A stretch of 16,472 bases of DNA from assembly GCA_030374735.1 (NCBI GenBank), contig JASCIV010000567.1:1-16472 (forward strand). Direction: 5' to 3'. The notes below the pieces were generated by a model. It ran no database searches. It saw only the letters and a program-made list of their open reading frames with translations, and had not been told where the DNA came from. This document shows, one piece after another, positions 7,023 through 13,845 of the stretch. Both the position numbers and the translations under genes were made by a program. Position 1 is the first letter of the stretch, and every line of letters starts with the position of its first letter. This DNA is from Gracilaria caudata (lineage: Eukaryota > Rhodophyta > Florideophyceae > Gracilariales > Gracilariaceae).

Positions 7023-8777
7023 TCACGTCCTCCTTTGGAATGACATCCTTATTCCCCTCGGGTTCATGCCAAGCTCTGGGAATCTGCCATCTCGGAGAAT
7101 AATCTCTCGTCTACTTTCCCATTCGTACGAGCACATTGTATGGCAAAGAAGAATCTTCAGTTCCGTGAGCGCCAGTCTCGAACCAGCACACATCCTTGAC
7201 CCACGGCCAAATGGAAGATACAACCAATCGCTTGGCGCATCTCCGTGCGAACGGCTTCCCTCTAGGAACCTTTCAGGTTTGAACTCGTGCGCATTAGCCC
7301 AATACTTTGGATTCCTATGCACCAGCCATGGTACGACATAGACAATAGAACCAGATGAAACGTTGATATCAGCGAGAGTATCGTCGAGACGAGCTTGCCT
7401 TTGAATAAGAGGGAATGGTGGATACAAACGTAGCGTTTCCTTAACCACAGCATCCGCAACCTTCATCTTATCAAGGTGTTCGTATCCCAAGTCTCTGATG
7501 GTGTGAACCCCAAGTTCCTTCAGTTCCTTTCTTAGCATTGTCTTCACTTTCTCATCGTTCGCCACGAGATGAAGCATCCACACAGCGGCGAGGGGCACGG
7601 TCTGAGTAGAAGCCATTAGTAAACCAACGACTTTCCCAAGCTTGCCAATGGTTCCGACCTTACCGATCCATGCATGTACCCAGCTTGCTCCGGAAGCATT
7701 CATTTTGCGCCCGTCAGCTGCTGGACAGTCCATGGAAGACTTGACGGTGTCGTCCAAGACACCACATAGCCTTCTACCAAGAGATATCAGACTACCTACA
7801 TCCCACATGAACTTCAAGTTGCTTGGAATATCAATGAGTACTTTCAAGGGATTGACCATTCGTCTGGCAAATTCGTTTCCAGCAGACGAGATGGTCTCAG
7901 ACACGTGATGGTGATCAATTTCACAGCCTCGGTCTTGGGAGACTCCGAACAATAGATTCAAATTGAGTCCAACGATGCTTCGACGGACAGGTCTCACAGT
8001 ATCATCAGCGACAGTGTTCAAAACGTTGGATCCGTCAAAGGAAGCGTCCTCAAGTTGGTGCAAAAGTTCAACCATGGAGGTCTTGATAGTACCAAAGGAG
8101 GATATAATCATTGACTCCAGCGCAGCACGGGAAACATCTCCATTCGGTTCATACTGAATAGATTCCTTCGCCACTACGTTCTTTTCGAATTGTACGGCTT
8201 TACTAACAGCCTTCGAACGGTAACCAAAATACCTGGGCTTTGTGTAGAGGCCATTGGCACCACCCAACACACGTCGTAACGCTTGCTCGTCATTGACAAC
8301 GATGAATGGATCATTCATGACCCAAAATATGCTAATTGGATAGTCGACGTAACGATACAAGGTTTCGTAATAGTGAGTTCGGAGTTGTGGGACGTTTCCT
8401 AGAATGGGAAGGGGAGTGGGTCCTGGGGCTGGTTCCTTGGTCTCAAAATGAGAGTACAGCCGTCTTCTTCGATAGAGCTTCACACAGGAGTACACGCCGG
8501 CGCCTACGGCTGACGCCGCGGCAAGGCCGATGATTACGGTGACATTGGAAGAGGAAGTTGATACGGGTGAGGGGAGATTCATCGGAGTAATGACATCTCC
8601 CACGTTGATATTGGACGAGGAAGATGACGCGGGCGAGGAGGAATTCAGCGGAGGAATGACATCTCCCACGGTTTGCCGTAGATATTCCAGGGTCGGGTTG
8701 ATTCCGTCATATACTGAAGACAACAGATCGGACGTTGATTTGTACCAAGATGATCCGCCAGAACTTTGGTTAGCCAT
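7023..8777 (-). CDS. Membrane-anchored cytochrome P450 with unusual I-helix
   Basis: A 584-residue heme-thiolate monooxygenase, uninterrupted. The heme loop is LPFGRGSRMCAGSRLALTE with ligand Cys530. The K-helix ExxR is KETLRLYPP (Glu447, Arg450), and PERF is at 501-504. A proline hinge APGPTPLPILGN lies at 117-128. Residues 1-78 are polar and Ser-rich and contain two copies of a 22-residue unit (VGDVIPP.../VGDVITP...). A membrane helix follows at about 79-99, then an RRRR stop-transfer stretch, so the catalytic domain should face the cytosol. The protein is about 80 residues longer at the N-terminus than typical microsomal P450s. The oxygen-activation motif, usually A/G-G-x-D/E-T, reads ASTQTVP (389-395): the acid is replaced by glutamine. 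A following Pro and Trp recall the I-helix of CYP7/CYP8-type enzymes. The substrate cannot be predicted. Confidence 0.95.
   Translation of the reverse strand: MANQSSGGSSWYKSTSDLLSSVYDGINPTLEYLRQTVGDVIPPLNSSSPASSSSSNINVGDVITPMNLPSPVSTSSSNVTVIIGLAAASAVGAGVYSCVKLYRRRRLYSHFETKEPAPGPTPLPILGNVPQLRTHYYETLYRYVDYPISIFWVMNDPFIVVNDEQALRRVLGGANGLYTKPRYFGYRSKAVSKAVQFEKNVVAKESIQYEPNGDVSRAALESMIISSFGTIKTSMVELLHQLEDASFDGSNVLNTVADDTVRPVRRSIVGLNLNLLFGVSQDRGCEIDHHHVSETISSAGNEFARRMVNPLKVLIDIPSNLKFMWDVGSLISLGRRLCGVLDDTVKSSMDCPAADGRKMNASGASWVHAWIGKVGTIGKLGKVVGLLMASTQTVPLAAVWMLHLVANDEKVKTMLRKELKELGVHTIRDLGYEHLDKMKVADAVVKETLRLYPPFPLIQRQARLDDTLADINVSSGSIVYVVPWLVHRNPKYWANAHEFKPERFLEGSRSHGDAPSDWLYLPFGRGSRMCAGSRLALTELKILLCHTMCSYEWESRREIILRDGRFPELGMNPRGIRMSFQRRT
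8538..8669 (-). repeat. In-frame tandem duplication of 66 bp within the P450 gene
   Basis: Two adjacent 66-base units (8538-8603 and 8604-8669) share the ends ATTGGA.GAGGAAG and GGA.TAATGACATCTCCCAC-like sequence with scattered differences. Each encodes 22 residues (VGDVI.P...SP.S.SSSN) ahead of the membrane helix. Divergence is enough to show the duplication is not recent. Confidence 0.85.
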
Positions 8778-8848
8778 AATGATCGATTAAACAAAATGAT
8801 TCAATTCAATGATTTCGAGAGCACGTTTTAAGCAAGAAGTGTATAGTG

Positions 8849-8858
8849 TATATAAAAG
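8849..8858. promoter_or_regulatory. TATA-box-like TATATAAAAG
   Basis: A strong TATA-type sequence lies 72 bases upstream of the P450 start codon. The classical form TATATAAAAG reads on the plus strand. The minus strand, which the P450 would use, reads CTTTTATATA, which still contains TATATA. The distance would leave a 5' leader of about 40 bases. No gene on the plus strand follows closely, apart from RPL9 620 bases on. Confidence 0.4.
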
Positions 8859-9105
8859 ACATGCGGTTTCTCAAGCGTCAAACGGAAAGAACGGAAAGCA
8901 TGGGGACGACGGGGTTTTATAGTCGTCGAAAGGGAGCAAAGGAGGTGTTTCACACTTTCTTACACATCGGTTTATGATGCGCTCTCCGCTTTGCTGGCAT
9001 CGGGTGATTCATCGACGTGGCCCGCGCTCCAGCGTCTTTCGTGTCGAATTCGGAAAGCACACGCCTTCGCATGTCACATGCTGTTAATGCTCGGAAGGCT
9101 ACAGC
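8859..9105. other. Spacer between P450 promoter and tRNA gene
   Basis: No gene seen. A plus-strand open frame at 8991-9449 runs straight through the tRNA gene and is not credible. Confidence 0.5.
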
Positions 9106-9110
9106 AAAAA
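9106..9110 (-). terminator. Pol III terminator of tRNA-Pro
   Basis: Five A on the plus strand give TTTTT on the transcribed strand, within TTTCTTTTTG, 11 bases past the tRNA 3' end. This is the standard simple RNA polymerase III stop. Confidence 0.75.
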
Positions 9111-9120
9111 GAAAGATCAG

Positions 9121-9192
9121 GGGCCACTCCGGGAATCGAACCCGGGACCTCGTCCACCCGAAGGACGAATCATACCACTAGACCAAGCGGCC
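9121..9192 (-). tRNA. tRNA-Pro, anticodon CGG
   Basis: A complete 72-base cloverleaf. The acceptor stem GGCCGCT pairs with AGTGGCC (one G-T wobble), followed by discriminator C, the usual base in eukaryotic tRNA-Pro. The anticodon arm is CGTCC-TTCGGGT-GGACG, placing CGG at positions 34-36, which reads CCG proline codons. The T arm is CCGGG-TTCGATT-CCCGG. The internal A box (TGGTCTAGTGG) and B box (GGTTCGATTCC) are present for Pol III. The CCA end is not encoded and there is no intron, both as expected for a nuclear gene. Sequence and arms match eukaryotic cytosolic tRNA-Pro rather than organelle forms. Confidence 0.97.
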
Positions 9193-9477
9193 TCAGCCAA
9201 TGCTGTTCGTGCTCGAGGTCAGACCATAACCAGGATTTATTCACGAAATATCGATGGCTCGCTCAAAATACTACGGTAGCCCCAAAACCTCTTAGGATAC
9301 TAAGCGTTGTACATCTTCCGGCATCGCCGTCGACCATGCGGCAATGCCGCCGGCGACATCCCCTTCCTGACCACTGTGCGCTCTCTCTTCCAAAAGCACC
9401 CAGCTCTAAGGGCGTTCGTCGCATTTTCCTTCCTTCTTCCCCTTCGTAGCTGACTTTTCGCAGCGAGTGCTCTCAGC

Positions 9478-10403
9478 ATGAAGGCCATACTCTCTACAGA
9501 GTACGTGAAAGTTCCAGATGACGGTAAGTTTTCGATGCCTTCCCCATCACGTTTGCACAAATTTCCGACTACAGTTTGTGCTGGTCACATGCGCATTGTT
9601 CCGATCTGCTGCGACGGATATATTGATATGCGAAGAGAAGTTAATTGATGTAGCGTTGCGATTCTTGGCTTGAGCCTAAAGGGATCTGGTTAAACGGATC
9701 ATCATCCGTTTACGTCATTGCCACCCCCGTGCCTCGAGTCGTATGCGATGGAAAGTGTAGAGCAAATTATGAGGAAGACAATGTCCATCGCTAAGCGTAG
9801 TGCGTCCCGAGCGATCTTTGATTCTAGCGTGTTACTAACTAGCAATTCGTACGTGTACTAACTGCCTTAACTATCGCAGTTAAAGTGGCGTTGAAAGCGC
9901 GCAAAGTGACGGTTACAGGTCCACGCGGGACGCTCCAACGAGCCGTCAAGCCTGCCATGGATGTGCGTCGCGTTGAGGATGGGCGAATCCGCGTCGATGT
10001 GTGGCATGGATCGCGGAAGGATACTGCCAAGATCAACACAATTTGTTCCATGATTGAGAATATGGTTCTTGGTGTCACCGTTGGATTCCGTTACAAGCTT
10101 CGATTCGTGTATGCTCATTTTCCCATCAATGTTACTTGTGCTGATGATAAGAAATCATGCGAAATCAGAAACTTTTTGGGAGAGAAGCGTGTTCGTCGGG
10201 TGAACATGAAGGGGGATGTTATTTGCTACAGATCGACTGACATTAAGGATGAGTTGATTGTTGAGGGTTCCGATATTGAACTTGTTTCGCAGTGTGCGGC
10301 TATGGTTCATCACGTGTGCCTTGTGAAGAAGAAGGATATTCGTAAGTTCCTTGATGGTATCTATGTGTCTCACAAGGGTCACATCGTTCAAGAAGTTGCT
10401 TGA
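9478..10403 (+). CDS. RPL9: Cytosolic 60S ribosomal protein L9 (uL6), one intron
   Basis: Two exons, 9478-9523 and 9880-10403, join to a 189-residue protein, close to yeast (191) and human (192) L9. The N-terminus MKAILSTEYVKVPDDVKVAL, the first uL6 repeat with KVTVTGPRGTLQR and the second with VCYRS/VEGSDIELVSQCAAM..., plus the end KKKDIRKFLDGIYVS, are diagnostic of eukaryotic L9. It binds 25S/28S rRNA near the sarcin-ricin loop and the P-stalk base. The start is the only ATG that gives the conserved N-terminus. The stop is TGA. The intron falls in phase 1 after codon 15. An early intron is common in ribosomal protein genes of intron-poor genomes and may give regulation by splicing. It lies 285 bases from tRNA-Pro, divergently oriented. 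Confidence 0.97.
9524..9879 (+). other. RPL9 spliceosomal intron
   Basis: A 356-base intron with consensus donor GTAAGT at 9524 and acceptor CGCAG ending at 9879. Two perfect TACTAAC branch-point words lie at 9833-9839 and 9856-9862, the second 17 bases before the acceptor. Joining the exons restores GTT (Val16) and the conserved L9 N-terminus. Confidence 0.95.
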
Positions 10404-10666
10404 TTGGTGTGCATAAAGCAAACTATGGAGTGTTATGAACAACTAAACCCGTTTGCTAAAAGAAACGCCCATATCTGAACTTATTTTGCCTTCAAGTACG
10501 CGCTATGCGTCGAGTAGCGAGTAGAGGAAGAGAGCCTGCTCTTCAAAACTTGCGTTTCTTTTGCATCAACAGCATCTGCGGTAAATATGAAGATGCTACA
10601 TTGACCGTGTCTGGCACGGTCAGAATCTGAAATGTATGGATATTTTACAATCTTGCCGGAGGACAG
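10404..10666. other. Convergent 3' spacer
   Basis: It separates the 3' ends of RPL9 and the lumenal zinc-finger gene. It contains ATAAAG shortly after the RPL9 stop, a possible poly(A) signal variant. Nothing else was seen. Confidence 0.4.
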
Positions 10667-11284
10667 CTACAGCTGACTGCGGCGTTCTGTATCATATATG
10701 TCGCAAGCAGGAAAGGCTGAGCAATCCAGAATCTCATAGCTTCCATTTCGTAGCATACGCAAAGAACCATCTCTTGCAGCTGTGACACGGGAGTGCTCAG
10801 TCAGTCATGGTGAAACAAAAGTAAGAATTCAAATATCGAGGGGGAAAGCATGACACGCACCGTTCCTCAGAACACCGTTGGTATTGGCGAGCCCGAGTCC
10901 GATACATGCTGGACATCGTACAGAACCAGCTCCCTGACAGTTTGGACACACATTTTCCTGCACCACGACAGAGTCGTCGATTGTTAAAATGCCGGACCCA
11001 GTGCAGAGAAAGCACGATTGCTTTCCGCGGCCGGTGCAGTCGGGGCATAGTTCTTCTTGGGGCCACTGTCTTGACGGGGTTGCGCGGGTGGGCACTGGAC
11101 GTGGCAAGGCTGAAAGAAAAGCAATGGCAGTGGCATGGCGGAGAAAGACGCGGCGAGAAGTTGGTGGTGGGGTCTTGGGAGTTTGGATGATGCAGATTGG
11201 CGCTGTGTGTACAAAAGCGGGCATCGCTGAAACAGAAGCTGGGTAGGACGCTGGCGCAGCCTCTTGACGAAGATGGGAATGCAT
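10667..11284 (-). CDS. DnaJ-type zinc-finger protein with twin-arginine leader (PSA2-like), probable intron
   Basis: A small cysteine-rich protein with four CxxCxGxG-type repeats: Cys 80/83, 91/94, 113/116 and 124/127 (CPDCTGRG, CFLCTGSG, CPNCQGAG, CPACIGLG). Ahead of them is a bipartite leader: a short segment beginning MPAFVH, then TSRRVFLRHATAIAFLSAL, a twin-arginine signal for the thylakoid lumen. This pairing matches plant PSA2, a lumenal DnaJ-finger protein needed for photosystem I assembly. ATG 11284 is the longest start; ATG 11224 (residue 21) fits a red-algal transit peptide better. Read without splicing, the frame ends GACHAFPLDI. Splicing 10860-10780 joins exon 11284-10861 to 10779-10667, giving 178 residues and a C-terminus LRNAARDGSLRMLRNG, which resembles the conserved tail of this family as I recall it. 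Fold and location are well supported; the exact orthology is not. Confidence 0.82.
10780..10860 (-). other. Probable 81-base intron in the PSA2-like gene
   Basis: Donor GTGCGT at 10860-10855 follows AACG (phase 1). The acceptor is GTCACAG ending at 10780, with CTGAC branch-like words about 25-30 bases before it. Splicing replaces a short unremarkable tail with a 37-codon exon ending in TAG at 10667. There is no transcript evidence. Confidence 0.6.
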
Positions 11285-11289
11285 TCAAC

Positions 11290-11299
11290 TACGAAGGTA
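11290..11299 (+). promoter_or_regulatory. Recurrent 10-mer TACGAAGGTA, copy 2
   Basis: It lies six bases upstream of the longest start codon of the PSA2-like gene, so it is either in its 5' leader or in the promoter if the downstream ATG is used. It is inverted relative to copy 3, 68 bases away. Confidence 0.4.
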
Positions 11300-11367
11300 T
11301 TTTTCTCTGAGGCAAGTTGCTTGTACAAGGACAAGAGTATTAGCTTGCGCTGGCAATCTACCTTCGG

Positions 11368-11377
11368 TACCTTCGTA
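11368..11377 (-). promoter_or_regulatory. Recurrent 10-mer TACGAAGGTA, copy 3
   Basis: Reads TACCTTCGTA on plus, directly after the near-copy TACCTTCGGTA. It shares the 13-mer AGGTACGAAGGTA with copy 1. It lies 84 bases upstream of the PSA2-like start at 11284. Confidence 0.4.
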
Positions 11378-11597
11378 CCTCAGTAGATGCCTTCTTAGTC
11401 TACGAAGATCAATAACGGAGATTAAAGCTTCAGGACGTGCTTCTACAACACGAAGATCAATGAGCTTCTTCAGTTCCGCGATGCAATTTGCACAGCGGTG
11501 CCACGTCTCCCACGGCGTTGGTACAGTACAGGTACAGTGTAATAACATCATGACGTGGGTGATGCCTGTAGATAGCAGCTGCCGACTGTCATCTGTA

Positions 11598-11636
11598 TGT
11601 CAGCATGTCTGAGGACCTCCAACTGACATGCTGACA
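11598..11636. repeat. Perfect 12-bp inverted repeat, 15-base spacer
   Basis: TGTCAGCATGTC at 11598-11609 is the exact reverse complement of GACATGCTGACA at 11625-11636. As RNA it would form a stable 12-bp stem with a 15-base loop. Position outside genes suggests a structured transcript end or a binding site; no T tract follows. Confidence 0.6.
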
Positions 11637-11803
11637 CACACTGGACATGCAGTTGAGAACTTACAAGGCCCACCAGACATTGTTGTACTTCGCACAAGGA
11701 TACAAGGGAATGCTGCTGAGGGGCCTTCGAAACAACACTTGCTCTTTGTCGCAATTCGAGTATGCCCAACGCTTCAGATGAACTGCCGCTGTTTAGTAGA
11801 ACC

Positions 11804-11813
11804 TACGAAGGTA
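11804..11813 (+). promoter_or_regulatory. Recurrent 10-mer TACGAAGGTA, copy 4
   Basis: The context CTACGAAGGTAGGCTCCTAACC resembles copy 1 read in reverse (GTACGAAGGTAGCCTTCTACC), so the similarity extends to about 20 bases with gaps. Confidence 0.4.
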
Positions 11814-12547
11814 GGCTCCTAACCGATGAGGATGATTCTCATCTGCGATCCTTGCGTGACTAATAGGCTCGTATGGTTTGCCGTAAGTATGTGTCTGCAA
11901 CGCTCCTCATTGAGCAAGTATTGGAAGGTTACCCCTGCTCATTCCCGGTATCGTTATGAAGCATGTCCCAAAAGCGGACCCTCCTTAGTCTATGTTCTGG
12001 AAAACGCAAGTCGGAAGCGTTTTGTTACCATGACGTGAGATCGCGGCAAAGATCTGTGAAAACAAGACTCTTTGATGAAGGAAACTCTGCTCCTTCCGTT
12101 CGCTTCATGACGCAAGCTCTCCTTTCTCAGATTGTTGCTCTCGAACATGGAAGCAACTGAATCAGGCAGATCGTCTTGTGTCTCTCTGAAGTGGTGGTCG
12201 ACTTGTTTTGAGGATAGAAATAACAGCATACAAGGGTACCGCGCATATCGTCCCAAAGTTAACTCAATCCTTCTCCAGAAGGTAGCAACAAATATGTGGG
12301 TTGCGCACTAGCTGATATGCCGATGTCCCGATGTGATGGGTAATACCTATGTGAACTTGTAATTCATTGAGGTTTCCCTAAAGAAGCGCGCCTGTATATT
12401 TCTTGACTTAACTTCGAAGTATCAGTCAATGAGGATATGCCTATTTGAGAGTTCTACACAGCACCATATCGCCTACGCTCCTGGTCGGTCGTTATCGAAG
12501 CTATCTAGTTAGTGGCTTTTCCCTAAATTACTGAGCAAAGGTTGTTG

Positions 12548-13495
12548 TCAATTCTTTGAGCCATCGTCGTCACCGTCATCACCGTCGCCACCGTCATCAC
12601 CGTCGCCACCGTTGTCACCGTCCTCCCCGAGTTGATTCGCAAGCTTCCTGGCAGCATCCTCGACACACGAATTGATCAACGCCACCTGTGCATCGATTCT
12701 GTAGGCGCGTTTCCCAGCAACGTACAGACAAGCATCAGCGGCTACACGCCTCGCAATACCGGCAAGATCTCCGTCAGATGTAGCACCAGCCCTGACGGCG
12801 AAGTTCGTCTTTGCAATCGGAGAATACTCTGACAGAAACCGTGTCCAATCAACTTGTGGCTCACCAGCGCCCTCGATATTCATAACTGTTTGGTACAATC
12901 GCCTGTACAGGTCATCTGTGTTCATCTTATGGATTCTGGCGTACTCGATGGTACATAAGTCGGAGAGCAGGTCAGCGTGCATTTGCTCTTCCACGAGGTA
13001 CACCAGCCATCCACGCCCAACAGATTCTTGGCTGCGGATTTTCCCTCTCCAGTATTCTTCGCCCTTTGCTTTTCTTGCTCCGCTTCGAAGGACGACCTCC
13101 TGTGCGCCACGGCGATCGTCATGGGTTGAAGAGCCAACTCGAAGGGTTACCAACGTGCGCAACGACTTTCCAACACGCAGCAGTCGGCTCGGGAGTGCAG
13201 ATGAATGTTGGAAGCTGTAGAAGAGATACATCCACCGAGCGGAGTAAACGAAGGAAATGACAAGAAATTCTCGCGGTGCGGTTGCAGCAAAAGCAACTTC
13301 AAGGTAGAACCTAAAAAGTGTGAAGAGTATTAGCAACGCCATTGTGGAGAACTGGAGAAAAGTCTTGTGCCATGGGTTCCCCCACAAATAATATACCGGA
13401 TCCATCCCATTTGTCAAGAAGGCAACGGAGACAAGAACTAGAGATACTAGATCGGAATAGCTGGAGAATGTTTCGGTGCAGACCGATGGAGCCAT
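12548..13495 (-). CDS. Three-helix membrane protein, unrecognised family (paralogue 2)
   Basis: A 315-residue protein and clear paralogue of the product of 2130-3125, in opposite orientation about 10 kb away. By eye about 40% of residues are identical over 37-151 with no gap: WG at 38-39, APREFLVIS, YSARW, RVGSST and an RR...GAR...YWRG block. RAGAT and IARRVAADAC follow at 235-256. Hydrophobic segments lie at about 14-30, 46-70 and 76-95. The frame is open upstream to 13783 without an ATG. The first ATG (13495) aligns with the start of paralogue 1, so the extension is left out. The tail, from about residue 289, is an almost pure Gly/Asp/Asn run, replacing the polar Cys-containing tail of paralogue 1. 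Function is unknown; a membrane-anchored soluble domain is the simplest reading. Confidence 0.85.
   Translation of the reverse strand: MAPSVCTETFSSYSDLVSLVLVSVAFLTNGMDPVYYLWGNPWHKTFLQFSTMALLILFTLFRFYLEVAFAATAPREFLVISFVYSARWMYLFYSFQHSSALPSRLLRVGKSLRTLVTLRVGSSTHDDRRGAQEVVLRSGARKAKGEEYWRGKIRSQESVGRGWLVYLVEEQMHADLLSDLCTIEYARIHKMNTDDLYRRLYQTVMNIEGAGEPQVDWTRFLSEYSPIAKTNFAVRAGATSDGDLAGIARRVAADACLYVAGKRAYRIDAQVALINSCVEDAARKLANQLGEDGDNGGDGDDGGDGDDGDDDGSKN
12571..12624. repeat. Three 18-bp tandem repeats encoding the Gly/Asp tail
   Basis: Units 12571-12588 and 12589-12606 are identical (CACCGTCATCACCGTCGC). The third, 12607-12624, differs at a few bases. They encode the acidic Gly-Asp C-terminus of paralogue 2. 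The exact identity of two units implies recent expansion, and length variation between strains is likely. Confidence 0.85.
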
Positions 13496-13845
13496 TTCAA
13501 ATGAGGATTGTAGCCTGGTCGACACAGAATGCTCGAACTTCACCGCTTCGTACGAACTTAGCAAGTCCCTTGTCGTCTGGCCGAAGAAGGTGCAGGGTAA
13601 GAGGGCTACCCTTGTATTTAAGAACAGCCAAAATGCCCCAAGAACAAAATGAACCGGCTTGAAATTGGTTGCGTGTCTGCTCTGCAGCTGTCTGCCAGTA
13701 TGTGATATTGATGATTTTTGGTCTGCTGTAACGAGTGTGCAGACAGAGCTTGTTGGAAAGAGATGGTGCACGGCAAAGTGCACAGCATTAGATCACATGG
13801 TCCCGCAGGCACGTTCTTAACAAGTTCACGTTGAATCTCGAAACG
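13496..13845. other. Upstream region of paralogue 2
   Basis: It is open in the frame of paralogue 2 up to 13783 but contains no ATG in that frame, so it is probably leader and promoter. It contains CTTCGTACGAA near 13546, a partial relative of the recurrent 10-mer. No other gene was seen. Confidence 0.4.

Larger units (their letters stand above)
11300..12547. other. Gene-poor region with short repeats
   Basis: No convincing gene in 1.25 kb. It carries copies 3 and 4 of the recurrent 10-mer, a near-copy TACCTTCGGTA (11359-11369), a 12-bp inverted repeat (11598-11636) and the word ACGAAGATCAAT twice, about 50 bases apart (near 11400 and 11450). Two adjoining minus-strand frames (11769-11548 and 11551-11285) look mildly protein-like but have no recognisable motif and overlap the promoter of the PSA2-like gene. 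Confidence 0.5.

Noticed and set aside
8991..9449. Plus-strand open frame of 152 codons
   Set aside because: It crosses the whole tRNA-Pro gene in antisense and has no recognisable domain; the tRNA explains the region.
10797..11334. Other minus-strand frames (163 and 116 codons) over the lumenal zinc-finger gene
   Set aside because: They lack the CxxCxGxG pattern, which is only in the chosen frame.
11285..11769. Two adjoining minus-strand ORFs (73 and 88 codons)
   Set aside because: The second contains the recurrent 10-mers and a direct repeat, no motif is recognisable, and both occupy the presumed promoter of the PSA2-like gene.
13496..13783. N-terminal extension of paralogue 2 by 96 codons
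   Set aside because: It would need a GTG start; the ATG at 13495 matches the start of paralogue 1 in alignment.
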